Part shown: positions 19,708 to 30,777 of the stretch, piece by piece
How positions within the stretch are numbered: the first letter of the stretch is position 1
Layout: every line of letters begins with the position of its first letter
DNA from: Isochrysis galbana
Lineage: Eukaryota > Haptophyta > Isochrysidales > Isochrysidaceae
Direction of reading: 5' to 3'
Length of the DNA stretch: 64,000 nucleotides
NCBI GenBank assembly: GCA_018136815.1
Contig: CM030941.1
Coordinates: 3,702,608-3,766,607, forward strand
Made by a program: the position numbers and the translations under genes
Notes under the pieces: generated by a model
What the model was told of the DNA's origin: nothing
Database searches by the model: none
What the model saw: the letters and a program-made list of their open reading frames with translations, nothing else

Positions 19708-20459
19708 TAATAAACCTTTTAATAGTCTCACCGCGCACGCAGCCGTGGACCCTCTACTTTCTACTCACGTAGGAAAACTTTCTACACCCCCACGCTCCCA
19801 GCCCTTCTCCCCCCGCCATCAGGCGGCTCCCCCCGTGCACTACTAGGGGGATAGGGGTGAAGGGCTTAGATATGGTCCGGTGGCCCGCGCCTCCCCCCGG
19901 TGATCTGTTCCCTCTCTTCCTCCTGTGTCTCCGAGTGGGCGGCGACCTCAGTCCCGACTTATCCTGTAAACAGGTGCGGGACTTACCTATTTTTCGGTGG
20001 GCGGAGCTCCGCTCCGCCCACCCCCTTCTCCGCGCTCTCTCTCCCCTCTCCTGCGGCACGCGCGATGGCGCGCCTGCGGCAGGCCTGCAGCTGCCCATTG
20101 GCGACCCTGGAGGCTCATGGAGGCCAGCTCAGGGGGCAGAGGAGGCTGGGGCTGGGCCCTGGCCTCCCCTGCCTCTCCCTCGCTGGCGCTCCTGAGCCTC
20201 AGGGGCCCCCACGCTGCACCTGTCTGCCTGTCGAACAGGGGGGGAGGAGGGGTTGGAGCAATGGGCTGGCCACGCCGGGCCAGGATGGGCGAATCAGGCG
20301 AGCCTGTCAGTGGGAGAGAGGGTCAGCAGGGCAGTGGCCTCCTGGCAAGCCATCAGGCGTGCCAGGAGGATGGGTGGTTCCTCCCCCATGGCGGGGGAGG
20401 AGTGGAGAGAGGGGGGGGCTCGTGCCCCCCCATGGGCGAGCTAAGTATAAACTTAGTTG
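19708..20459 (+). mobile_element. Retroposon family A, full-length copy A2
   Basis: 752 bp between perfect 16-bp direct repeats CAAAAACAACCGAGAA (19692-19707 and 20460-20475). It starts TAATAAACCTTTTAATAGTC and ends CTAAGTATAAACTTAGTTG. The interior hairpin at 19951-19982 has outer stem GTCCCG/CGGGAC and inner CCTGT/ACAGG, followed by TTACCTATTTTTCGG. It is the clearest retroposition event in the window, with exact duplications and full-length similarity to A1. Confidence 0.85.
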
Positions 20460-20859
20460 CAAAAACAACCGAGAAACCAAACGTTGAAGGCGACGCTTAA
20501 AATAGAAGATGAGAGCACCCGTGGGCCCTTTGAGCACAAATTCGGAAGCTTGACGCGGCAACCTATTTGTACGCATCATCCCACCCATTTTTCCCTTTTA
20601 CAGGAGTTTTGCTCGGGTGTTGCGGTGGGTGCAACCGCAGATGACACGCGTCTCATCTCCTGTAAACAACGGCAATCAACGAAGAAAGAGAAACAATCTG
20701 CAACAACAACGAATGGGATGGAATGATTCCGAAGACACGCGAAATCCAGTGAGCTACAATCTCCGACAACTCTATTATTAGAGTGAGAGAGAAAAGCCAC
20801 ATAGGAGGGAGGAGAGGAAAGACAGCGGACGGAGCGTCGAGCGACAGCGGTGAGCGATA

Positions 20860-21490
20860 GAGCCATGATGAGCGAGAGGGAGGTCGACACTCGCCGCACC
20901 GAGCTCCGGAAGCACTTCCATGAGGCGCGCAATGGCTATACGACGAAGGGGGCGAGAGGCGGCCAATGATGCCGTGGGAGCACGTCCCAAGCGAGGTCGA
21001 CGCTCGTCGAGCAGAACAAGAGAGGCGGGTTCAACGGGCAATCAAGATGGCGCCAAGATGATGAAGAGCCCGACCGGGGACCCTAGCACGTGGAGCTGAC
21101 CGAGATGGAGACGATGGCGGCGAAACTCGAGGCGATCAGCGCCCACAACGACTTCATGGCGCGCATGGTGATGGAGGCGACCAAGGAGCGCGACCTCTAT
21201 CGCTCTATCGCCAACAAGTCCACAACCACAACAAGGAGAAGTTGGAGCTGGAGGATGAGGTCACCGAGTGGCGCAAGAAATTCGACGAGTGCTACTCCAT
21301 GTACGAGGTGATGTGGAGCCTTTGGAAGGACGAGCTCGACAAGAAGAAGGCCACGCAGCCGCGCAGCCGTGAGAGTAGTAGATGGTGGGGATGTGTAGCG
21401 CGAGCTGTCCCTAGCACTTGTTGGGCTTGTCGGGAAGAACCTTCGGCGGTCGGATGTGCTGCGTGTTGCCTTGCGCCTTGCCTCGAGGAT
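20860..21490 (+). pseudogene. Broken coiled-coil ORF
   Basis: Three frames together give a charged helical protein: MSEREVDTRRTELRKHFHEA (from about 20870, then a stop), METMAAKLEAISAHNDFMAR with KERDLYRSIANK (to about 21220), and after a frame change KLELEDEVTEWRKKFDECYS and KDELDKKKA (to about 21360). I see a stop near 20970, another near 21087 and a frame change near 21215. No family is recognised; it may be a decayed host gene or a retroelement ORF1. Confidence 0.4.
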
Positions 21491-21879
21491 AGGGTATAGG
21501 GCGTGTGTTAAATTAAAATGTGTAGAACGACAATTCAACGCAATATTCGGAGTTTTAAGAGAGAGCACTTAGCCGCCGTCGCGAAGCACCTTCAAGGGTG
21601 CTTATGTGCTTATTCCAGCCGCCTCGGTGGTGGTGATGGAGAGACTGCGCTCGGCGCTCTTCGCCCCCTTGTGTGCTTAAAAATAAGCTTGCCAACGCCA
21701 GACACGCCACCCGGCCCTCGACCCCGTCGGTATTCGTGTGATGTTCGTGTGTGTGGCGTAGAGGGGTTGGCGGCTTCCACTTTTAGCCCATGGTCGGCTT
21801 CGTCAGCTCACGCTGAGCTCTCGACGGGTCATCAAGCGAGTCTCCTATCGAGATCGCTGGCTTCATCGCCCCTTTGTCC

Positions 21880-22095
21880 TCTCCCCCCCCCCCCCTCCTC
21901 CCCCCCCCCCCCCCCTTTCCCCTCCCTCCCTCCCCCCCCCTTCTCTTCCCCGTGGGCGCCACCTCTTTCCGCCGTCTCTCTCTTCTCTCTCCTCCTCCCC
22001 ACACTCTCTCCTCCTACCTATCACCCGTCAGGCGGGCCGCTCTCCGCCCTGGGGACAGCACTCCCCCCCCCCTCCCCCCCCCCACCTCCCTCAAC
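21880..22095 (+). promoter_or_regulatory. C-rich tract upstream of paralogue B
   Basis: Runs of C (CCCCCCCCCCC, CCTCCCCCCC) on the sense strand directly before the start, the same position and composition as for paralogue A. Its regulatory role is inferred. Confidence 0.45.
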
Positions 22096-22117
22096 GGGGA
22101 CCGGCCGACGGAGCAGC

Positions 22118-24365
22118 ATGATGGGGAGCCAGGATTTCCTTCAGACCGTCATACAGAGCGCGGCCACCCATGACGCCCAGATCTTCACCCTCAGCTCGCC
22201 GCCACACCGGATCGTCCACATTAACGCAGCGTGGACCAAGCTGTGCGGCTCCGCAGCAGAGACTGTGGGGCAGCCGTGCAGGATCATGCAGGGATTAGGC
22301 GCGGAGCCAGACATGGTCAGACAACTTCAGGCCGGGCTGCGCGAGCAACGCCTTGTCAGGGTGCGCCTCACTACGTACGGTTCCTCTGGACTGCCGTTTG
22401 TGGCAGAGTTCACTGTCACTCCTCTCACCGATGAGATGGGGAATGTGTCCCACCTCGTGGGGACACTCAAGCGACGGAGCGAGATGATGTCGTCGCAGCA
22501 CGTGGCGGGTACAAGCTCCTCCCTCGCCGACCGCGCCGTCGCGGCCGCACTTCTCGCTCACCCCTCGATGGCAAGGCCTGCATCATCTGCTGCGCCTGCT
22601 GCAAGCCACATGGGAATGGACCCCTTGGCCACACAATCTGGAGAAGGCATGCAGGAGGAGGATAGGCAACCCAAATTACCTCAGCCATCTGGGTCGTCAC
22701 AAGACCCCCTACTCTCACGCGACTTCACGCTGTACACCCTGAACAACCACCCTATTGCACCCGTCCTCCTGCGCATGCTCCAAGTGCGTACGCATTACAT
22801 TGCACCCCCCCCCCCCCTGAAAGGAAGGCAGCCGAATGAAGCCCAGGGCTGAAGCGTGCCGTCTGTGTGACCGAAGCTATTCTGACAGGGCCACCTCCTT
22901 TCATAATCTGTGCAGGTCAATACGTCGGCCGCCCAAAAACCTGCCATGTGCGACAACGAGGGGAAGATCGGCTCTTCACATGATTCTGCAATGGACACAT
23001 CAGATTCCGTTGTAGTTGAGTCAGGAGCCGACGGCCAAGGAAGCTCTAGCTTCTCGGCAAGTGGCAGCTCGTGTCGGCCTCGCAGCCTCGATTTGAGCCA
23101 GGTGGGCTCCCAGATCCCTTCCGGATGCGACTGCTCGCAGTTCCACCGCACCTGTCAACGCACCGTAGAGGCCCTACCCACTCGATTCCGCAGGCGGCTG
23201 CGAGTAGTATCTTCCGCATGATTGGGCGCAGCGTGGTCTTCCCCACCATTTGGGCATGACCAACCCCGCCGGTCAACCTCCCCACCCATTGCAGGAATTT
23301 TTGGAGGCGGTGAATGCCCAAGGCGTCTTGCCGCAACAATCTTGGCCACAACAAGCCGCGCGATACCACGGCGGAGGCATGGATGGCAGTAAGCAGCAGG
23401 CCGGAACCGCCCAGTGCCCGCTGTCGCCGACACTGACGCCCACGTCGCCCAGATCGCTCACAGCCGAGCAGCACCCGGCCAAGACATTTCGGACGTGCGG
23501 AGGGTGCGGGGTATGCTCAAGTTGCCGTGGCATATCCACTACCCAAGGCTTGGTGGGCGACACAGTGGACGCGCTCATGAACGAATCGACGAGGATGTTG
23601 CCGTGGGTTCGAGGTCAGCGTAAGCGCGGGTGCGATATGGGGCAAGGCTACGCGCCGGCCGCCGCATTGAGACCGCAGCAAACAGTGCTGCAGGCCCAAC
23701 AGATGCAGCATGTTCATACGCAACAGCAAGCGCAGTCGCAGCACCCAACATGGCAAGTGCAACAGCAGGGACATGCGGGCCATTCGCAAGTGCATGCCGC
23801 ACAGGCATGTGCGGCGCATCAACCCGCCCACTGTGCGGCCAAAGTGCAACAGCAATCTGCGCAGCTCCAGCAGCCCCAGCAGCTCCTTCAGCAGACTCAG
23901 CAATCTCAACCCCGTGCTGCTACACTTCAACCACACTCAACAAAGGTTAAACAACTGCTCAACAAAGAGACGTCTGAACAGAGGGCACTGCAGTCTTGCT
24001 GTAGGCAAGAGTCTCAGACGCGGCAGGGTGACACGGGGGCGGCACCCGTCGAGCTTGACTCGCGCGCGTTACCGATGAAAGGAGGGCTATGTGGACAAGC
24101 GAGAAGTTCCATGCCATTGGAAGCCCGGAGTCGGAGTCAAGAGCCATGTGCTGAGTCCTCAGCGAGCGCGTCACAGGAAGCCTCTACCAATCTAGCCGCT
24201 GACTGCTCCCCATCGTCTGTTACCGGGGGCTCGCAGTCCCCAGATAGTGAGGTGCTAGCAATTGACGACGTTCTGGACGTGCTCGACTCGTTTTGGTCGG
24301 ACTCTTCGGACGCAACAAAACACGAGATGAGTACTGAAGCTGCCCCGGATATGTCGGGGTCATAG
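22118..24365 (+). CDS. PAS/LOV-like Q-rich protein, paralogue B (three exons, 640 aa)
   Basis: Exons 22118-22783, 22916-23101 and 23295-24365; donors GTGCGT and GTGGGC, acceptors CAG, at the same positions as in paralogue A. The PAS/LOV-like domain lies at residues 20-120, with INAAWTKLCG and GQPCRIMQG. Only the Asn before the cysteine differs clearly from the LOV signature in that motif. The later Asn/Asn/Gln positions read VRLTTY, FVAEFTV and GTLK. Exon 1 ends LYTLNNHPIAPVLLRMLQ. Exon 3 begins EFLEAVNAQGVLPQQSWP and includes CGGCGVCSSC, VRGQRKRGCD, a long Q/H-rich region (QQAQSQHP, QQLLQQTQQSQ) and IDDVLDVLDSFWSDSSDAT near the end. The pair is arranged head to head 4.6 kb apart with a retroposon between, pointing to an old inverted duplication. 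Function is unknown; a nuclear sensory or regulatory role is an inference. Confidence 0.8.
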
Positions 24366-24689
24366 ATTACAAAACACCCACTTCCGCGGTCCAAGGTGCT
24401 TTGCGTTTGCAGAGACCTATCATGACGTGGTGCTTGGCTACTATTTTCCACTTCAGTAGTATTATGTAGAATTATGTGCGCTGGGGGTCGAGTATGCTGT
24501 GATGCTGGTCACTCTTATCGATGTGGATGCGTGGACACTCAATAGTTATTGTCTAACGAAGACCTAGACCTATTGTTTTGTTGTCGCATTCATCCTGGAT
24601 GATGCGATTTCCACGCTCTATTCTCCAGGTCCTTCGCCGTGCGGCCACACGGTGAAGCTCAGGCACATCTAGTGTTGGCAGGGTTCGTC

Positions 24690-25070
24690 CCTGGCGAAAA
24701 AAAAATCTAAAGATTCAGGGCTACTACTACTACACCTACCACTGTCCGACTCCTAACGCCTTCTGTCCGACGCCGCCCCTATTCCCTTCCCTCCTCCTCC
24801 TCCCCTTCTCCCCTTCGTTCCTTTATCTTCGGTTTCCGGGGTGCGGCCCAGGTGCACTACCTTGGGCCCGGTTCAGATGGAGGGTTCCAAGGGCGGGCCT
24901 TATGTGTTTCGTGTTGCTGGTCGCCGTAGCGCGTAGCGGAGGGTTCGTCCCTGGCGACCTAGATTTCAGTCAGGTTGGGCCCTTGCGAGCTTGGTTGGAG
25001 GTTTCCAGGTCCGATCAATTTGTAAGTTTCTCGGATCAACCTACTTTTATAAGTAGAAGTAGGGATCAAT
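24690..25070 (+). mobile_element. Retroposon family B, 5' part (copy B2)
   Basis: An A run then ATCTAAAGATTCAGGGCTAC, CGTTCCTTTATCTTCGGTTT and GGTGCGGCCCAGGTGCACTA match the leader of the LINE at 32.2 kb. After about 24900 the copy diverges. CTACTT-TTAT-AAGTAG (about 25037-25052) resembles the tail hairpin with another stem sequence. Confidence 0.55.
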
Positions 25071-25290
25071 GGGGGCCTCGCGCCACCCTCTCTCCATCGC
25101 GGACACCCGCCGCCGCCGGGGTGGCCCCGTACAATCAAGAATCAACCTTGGCTCATGCTTTCTGGCAGGGGCTGGGCGCTGGGCATTCAACAATCTGACC
25201 CAGAACCCCCGTGGGCGCGGGTCGTGAGCCGCACTGACACGCCCGCGTTGGGCCTGCCCTCGAGCTGACTCCCCCCCCTTCTAGGCCTAG
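25071..25290 (-). mobile_element. Family B 3' fragment, inverted
   Basis: The reverse complement repeats the 3' half of copy B1: GAGTCAGCTCGAGGGCAGGC, CGCGGGCGTGTCAGTGCG, GGGGTTCTGGGTCAG and CCAGCCCCTGCCAGAAAGC. Thus 24.7-25.3 kb is a head-to-head pair of family B pieces. Confidence 0.5.
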
Positions 25291-25302
25291 GCCTTGGCAG
25301 AA

Positions 25303-25392
25303 ATATCCACAAAATCGGACCCAAATATCCACCAAAAATATCCACAAAATATCCAGCAATTCTCACCCAAATATCATCCAAAAAATATCCAT
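25303..25392 (+). repeat. Degenerate AAATATCCA repeat
   Basis: Seven copies of AAATATCCA/C-like units within 90 bp (AAATATCCAC, AAATATCCACC, AAAATATCCAGC and others). Just after, AAATACCG (25404) and CGGTATTT (25426) form a short inverted repeat. Confidence 0.7.
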
Positions 25393-25796
25393 TTATGCGC
25401 TATAAATACCGCTAGCATGCGCGCTCGGTATTTTCGATTTTCGAGCCTATTACTGTTACACGTCTACGTCTACCTCATATACACACATACACCATCCTCT
25501 CCCACCACTTGTAGCCTATTGGTCTATAGCTATAGCTGCTGCAATTTTCACATACACGTACCTACATTTGAAGTTTGATACTTGCTGGTACTTGGTACTT
25601 GGCACTTGCACGTCGCACGTCACACATCACGACTGCTAGCGTTTGCTGCGATTGTATCGCAACATCACTAAGGCTTGAACTTGGTCTGCTAGAGAGCAGA
25701 GAGCTATCACGGTTCGCATCAAACGAGCACAGGAGTAATGAGAAGACAGCACGTTCACAAGCAGCTGAATTGGGACTGAGACAAAATAAAGCAATC

Positions 25797-26265
25797 CTAG
25801 CTGCTTGTGCCCACATAGGGAAGCTCCTCTCGCATCTGCTGCTCCTCCTCCTCCTCTTCCAAACTCCGGCGCGATGATGACCGCAGCCGTTTGGAAGTTG
25901 TGAGCTGTGAGCGCAGCGGTGGGCGGTGGGTGATGAGGTGGTGGTATGGTAAATCATGCTCATGCGTGCGGATTGGAGGGTGTGTGTGGTTGTGGTTGTG
26001 TGCAGTGGCAGTGGGCAACCACGCGCTTGCGCTTGAGTGAGAGGGCAACTGGCGCGGCGCGCGGCGCGAGCTGAGCAAGCGGCGCAAACCCGTGACTTGC
26101 TACAAGAGCACTCGCCAACTGATTGTAGTCTATGCCGCTTGCCAACGGCTGATGTGGGAGTATGCGCCCGTCTTGGTAGAGAAGCCCTTGTGCATGCATA
26201 GCGGATGTGCCAGGGCAGGCACCCTCACAGCACGCATGGATGCCGCCCTCCGCCTTGTTAATTGC
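25797..26265 (-). CDS. Small hypothetical protein, two exons (tentative)
   Basis: On the minus strand a frame from about 26265 reads HAQGLLYQDGRILPHQPLAS then GIDYNQLASALVASHGFAPL and ends SLKRKR before a possible donor (GTGGTT, about 26030). After a CAG near 25918 a second frame reads TTSKRLRSSSRRSLEEEEEE then QQMREELPYVGTSS and a stop at 25797. The two halves fit as one small basic/acidic protein, possibly nuclear (KRKR). No family is recognised, and both the start and the splice are uncertain. Confidence 0.35.
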
Positions 26266-26399
26266 GCGACACCTCCGTTTGCCGAGCCTATCTTTTTCAA
26301 TTTTCAAGGCAAGCCTCGCGCTCCGCTGCCGTCATTCGCTCCTTTTTCTTTCTGTAGTGCTCCCTAGCGAGTACGAATTGGTATTCGTGTAACGCATCT

Positions 26400-26805
26400 T
26401 GCCCCGCTCTTCACACCCGTCCATTTGCGCGCCACTAGCACCGGTCGCTGTGCCCCCACGGGTGTTCCTGTGTTCCTGCCACCTCGCTGGGGAGCACGGC
26501 GCTCCCCATGAGGGGAGTCGAGAGAGTGGGAGGGGCGCGAGGCCCCCCTCCATGGCGACCAATCGAAAGATTATTAATTAGTGCGCGCACATGACATGCA
26601 CCTGATTCGATAAGCGACAAGCGGGCTATGCCCCCCGCTCGACGTACGCCTGGGGCGGGATCCCCCGGGAAAGGGAAAGCGCTCAGCTCGGAGAAGGCAT
26701 CAAATCGCCCTTCTCATCGGGTCGGTCCGCCGTGCGAACATTCTCACGCACGAATACGTTGCGCTGGTGCATGGCCAGTCTAAGTATAAATTTAGTTGGA
26801 ACGAT
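26400..26805 (+). mobile_element. Retroposon 3' fragments
   Basis: Family-type text CTCCCCATGAGGGGAGTC, GGGGCGCGAGGCCCCCCTCC and CCATGGCGACCAA occurs near 26500-26560. A tail hairpin CTAAGTATAAATTTAGTTGG is at about 26780-26800, where a G-U pair replaces G-C. No 5' end is visible. Confidence 0.45.
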
Positions 26806-27264
26806 GATGGTGATAATGCAGTGCGCACTAGCACTAGTCTTGCACTCATCACAGGCGCCGCTCAAGTGTTCGGCAACGCGACGTCCTTAGTGGCCCCAAT
26901 AGTCACACCGCATCCTATGACATCCACGCCCACGATGCAAGCGAGCGTGCTGATGATCGATCATGCTGCATTCCGTCTCGGCTCTCGTTTGCATCTACTT
27001 TGCGCATGGCACAAACAGCGCACGATGCTATTGACAATGTGCAATGTGGACAATAATGCAGCAAATCAACACTAATACCGCCATGCTGTGGTACGTGGTG
27101 GGCCCCGCTGTCGTTAGGCCGAGGAGAACTTCCACTCGCAAAAGAACGCTAGGCGATTGCAGATACAGTAACGCGTCACACACGTTTTTGCCGTCGAGGC
27201 AATACTCTTAGTGGCCATTCGATGAACCTTGTCATTGTAAGATGTTGAGGTGTGAGTCACTCAC
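26806..27264. other. Intergenic, no gene recognised
   Basis: Nothing beyond short ORFs; it probably includes the 3' UTR of the PH-domain gene to the right. Confidence 0.35.
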
Positions 27265-29495
27265 TCAAGATTTCACCGGAGCACGACGCCGCACTTGATG
27301 GTGAAGTAGCTCAGACTCGGCCTTGCAGCGCTCGAGCTGTAGCCGAAGGGCAATGAGTTCCTCCTTCTCCTTCTCGAGCCTAGTGCGCTGAGGAGGGCCG
27401 TTGCCTGCAATGCCCATCTGCCGCAAGGGGGGGGGGGGGGGGCAGCTGAGGCGGCGCATATAGACGTGAGGATGCTCTCATATGCCATCAAACTAAACAT
27501 TCGCTCCTGCACACGCTGAGGGTATGTACGCAGCATCCTCACCTTCTCGGCTTCCGCCTGCACCTCGGATGCCCTTGCTGTCTCTGCGGTAAGGAGCTTT
27601 TCACATTCGCGTTTTTCGATCTCGCCATCTTTCTTCAGTGTAAGCTCCTTGGCAAACATCTCCTCCGACTGAGGCATGCCACAAGGAATGATTGAGTCAT
27701 TCGCACTCGTGCTGAGGTCGACTCGCAGAGCAGGCCGGCGCGCCAGTGCATGTGCGTGGGGCCTGGTGCAACCACGAACAACAATCAAGCACGATGGAAA
27801 GATGAGCACACACGCGCACGCACCTTCTTCTTGGCTGCCTCCGCTTTGTTGCGAGCCGACGAGGCGGACTCAATCTCCTCTTCAATCGCCCTGATCTTGG
27901 CATCCGCAGCCGCCTGCCAACAAGCAGAGAGCAAGCACACACTTGGGGCAAGTGGCAGGGTGACAACACACCGCTGGACAAAGTAGCCTGAACCGACTCA
28001 TACACAGGTCTGGGGCAGCTTTTTGTGTGGGCGATGGGCTGATCGCTGCGGGCAAGTCCCTTGTTGAGGCGCACCTTGGTCCTGCGCGCCGCCTCGATGC
28101 GCTCGCCGAAAACGATTGTGACGAGTGCACGGAAAGAGAAGGTGAGCTTGCGATGGCGCCAGTGGAGGAGGGACTTGCGGAGTTTGAAACGAGCCTTAAG
28201 GGGGAAGCACGATCGGGCAGAGGTAACGGGAGCATTCTGCGTGTGGGGACTGCCATTGTTGGCACACTCTATGCCCAGTGCTGTAACGCAAGTCCAGCGT
28301 TTCTCACCATGAGCTCTTTGAGCTCTCTTTCAGCTTTGGCCTTCTCCGCCTCGACCTCCCGGTGCGTTTGCTGTACGCTTTCGAGCTCCGCCTCAAGGTT
28401 TGCAAGTGCGGACTGGGGACGGGAGGGGCAGGATTCAGGTCGAGGCACGCTTGGAAGCCCGCCACAAGGTGGCTGAACAAACGGGCCGGCGTCACTATAC
28501 GGACGACGGGACGGCGCGAACACTTTGCCCCCGCCCCCTTGAATGATGGCAGCATAGGCTGTCACCTCAGCATCCGCCCGCCGTTTGACTGCGCTGTCGA
28601 CATCAGCCTCTGCTGCTGCTTGGCGCTGCGCCTCGTTCATTGCGGCGGCGTCTGCATCTGTTACGCACATTCGGCTAGTGCGTACTGCAATCGGCCAGTG
28701 GATAGGCAAGTCAGCGACAAGCGCCAGAGCAGGGGTCTGTTCCAGCAGGATGCTGCCATGAAGGCCATTCGGAGCCATCCTGCTCATGACCCATCCAGAC
28801 TAGGGGTGCGGCAGTGCAGGGAAACACACTGCAGGTTATCGTGTGGCACGGGGTACTCAGCAGCAAGCTGAGGCGGCAGACTGGCATGACGTTAAAGATA
28901 ATGGAGCCGCTCTATACGTGCACGCACCCGCTTGCATCCACTCGAGCATGTCGTTCTCTGATTCGGCGGCCAGCACCACCGACTCGCCGTTGGAATGCGA
29001 GAGAAGGAAGCAAAATGACCGACCTGGGAAAGCGGAGTGCGCGCACACGAATGAGTCACCATGAGTGCAGCGTAGGGAACAGCCGTGGACGCAGGCTATT
29101 GCCGCACCGAGGTTGGAGTCCTCGGCGACCTCGCGCACGTTGCACTCCTCGAGCAGCACTACGCCTGAGGGCTTGTCGCGGAAGCCAGTGAAGTCCTTGG
29201 GCGAGTTGAAGTACATGAGCACATTGTCGCGCAGCACAAACCTGACGCAGGTTCGCACGGCGGGCAGGTTGTGGGCGGCGAGCACATAACGAGCGAGAGG
29301 AGAGGGAGTACGCTTCCCCCCCTTCCCCCCGTTTCCCCCCTCTCCCTCCCCCCCCCTCCCCCCGCCCTTTTCTTCCCCTCACCAGCGCCGGTTCCACTTG
29401 TGGCCCTTCTCCTGCCCTCCTCCAAGCTTGGAGAGGAAGCCCTGACGTGTGGAGAGCAAGTTGTGAATGTCGACTTCGGTGTCGCCACCCGACAT
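27265..29495 (-). CDS. PH-domain plus coiled-coil protein, about eight exons
   Basis: PH domains bind phosphoinositides or protein partners and place proteins at membranes. Firm exons: 29495-29383 (MSGGDTEVDIHNLLSTRQGF, ending KWNRR), 29241-29108 (FVLRDNVLMYFNSPKDFTGF to EDSNLG) and 29023-28928 (RSFCFLLSHSNGESVVLAAE to MLEWMQ). Together they give a standard PH fold with the C-terminal tryptophan. The middle exons are coiled coil: an exon ending at 28566 (MNEAQRQAAAEADVDSAVKR), 28412-28308 (ANLEAELESVQQTHREVEAE), a basic segment near 28210-28070, about 27912-27823 (ADAKIRAIEEEIESASSARN) and about 27670-27550 (EEMFAKELTLKKDGEIEKRE). The last exon, about 27424-27265, holds RTRLEKEKEELIALRLQLER and ends APVKS. 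Donors are GTGAGG, GTGCGG, GTGCGT, GTGACA and GTGAGA. The exact borders of the basic exon are unsure. No further catalytic domain is seen; a membrane-linked scaffold is likely. Confidence 0.75.
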
Positions 29496-29719
29496 ACTGC
29501 CTCGCGCGAGAGTGGCGGGCGGGGACGCGAGAGGCGGGGAGAGGGAGAAAGGGGCTCGAGGAGGCGGGGGAGGGGAGGGGAGTCGGCCGCCGGGGTGGAG
29601 GAGAGCCAAGGCGAGAGAGGAGGCAAAAGGGGTGGTTGAAGAGAGAAGAGACGGCGGCGATAGAAGATGAAAAGCACCTTGAGAGGGATTTGATGTTGGA
29701 GAAATGGAATGAGGAGGGT

Positions 29720-29883
29720 TACGTGAGAGAGGAGGGGGGCGGAGAGGAGAGAATAGAGAGAGGATGAGCAGTCAGAGAGAGAGGCAAGAAGAGGCGGAGG
29801 GGGGGAGGGGGGGGGAGAAAGAGAGAGAGGGAGGGAGAGAGAGAGAGAGGGAGAGAGAGAGAGGAGAGGGAGAGAGAGAAAGG

Positions 29884-29931
<48 letters not shown>

Positions 29932-30073
29932 AGAGAGGGAGAGAGGGAGAGAGAGAAAGGGAGAGAGAGAAAGGGAGAGAGAGAGAGAGAGAAAGGGAGA
30001 GAGAGAGGGAGGGAGGAGAGAGGGAGAGAGGGAGAGAGGGAGAGAGAGAAAGGGAGAGAGAGAGAGAGAAAGG

Positions 30074-30146
<73 letters not shown>
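29720..30146 (+). repeat. (GA)n / GAGAGGGA tract
   Basis: About 420 bp of GA repeats with GGGA interruptions, ending in pure (GA)n at 30083-30146. It lies upstream of the minus-strand PH gene, so it reads CT-rich on that gene's sense strand. ORFs of alternating Glu/Arg or Ser/Leu here are repeat artefacts. Confidence 0.9.
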
Positions 30147-30148
<2 letters not shown>

Positions 30149-30416
30149 GGGCGACTCGGCTCGACAGAAACGGTTTCCTTCCGAGAGAGAATAGGAAAAG
30201 AAGAGGTAACAGTAATAGAGGCGAAGGTCCCGGCGGCGGCACGCGGGGGCGAAGAAGGCAATCTTCGCCTATAGGAAACATATTAGTCGCCACAGATACC
30301 ATCAGAAAAAGGATTCTTCTCCCGGCTCGCCACCCCTCTCCGTCTCCTCTCTCCTCCCGCCCTTCTCGGGCACTTTGTCGAGCACCTTGCGCGCGCGCGC
30401 GCGGCGGGGGAGGGAG

Positions 30417-30540
30417 TTGAGTTCTCGAGAGCTAAAAGTAGAGACTTCTCCAGCAGAAGAGCGGCCCCTCCCCCCGCGCCCCCCCCCGCGCCCCCCCCCC
30501 CCCCCCCCCCGCGCCCCCCGCGCCCCGCCCCACAACAGAA
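30417..30540 (+). repeat. Family C repeat 5' piece and C-rich tract before Elongin C
   Basis: TTGAGTTCTCGAGAGCTAAA then AGTAGAGACTTCTCCAGCAG (about 30416-30462) is identical to 37915-37960. A run of nearly pure C, with GCGC breaks, fills 30465-30535. Confidence 0.7.
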
Positions 30541-30777
30541 CTCACGCCGTTCTCCCCCGCCGGGGCTTTTCTACGACGACTTTACTCCTACCGTTCCTCT
30601 CCCCGGCCGAGTAGAGTAGTAAATTTGGTAGGAGCGGTAGTAGGAGCAGTAGAGTAGTAGGAAAGCGCAACTGCTGGGGGAGGGGAAGGGGAAGGGGAGG
30701 GGGGGGGGGGGGAGGCCGCCGCCCGTGTGCTGAAGCCGAGGGAGGGCGAGAGGGCGGCGCCGGCGCTCTGCATCGCC

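Noticed and set aside
19951-19982. Spliced-leader RNA or U-snRNA gene
   Set aside because: The GGTAAGT donor, hairpin and Sm-like AATTTTTCGG are suggestive, but the Sm site is imperfect, the order does not match a known SL RNA, and the unit sits inside a retroposon. It is kept as a structural finding only.
19708-20459. Helitron interpretation of the hairpin-ended elements
   Set aside because: Helitrons insert between A and T without target-site duplication and end in CTRR; these copies have exact 16-18 bp duplications and end in GTTG.
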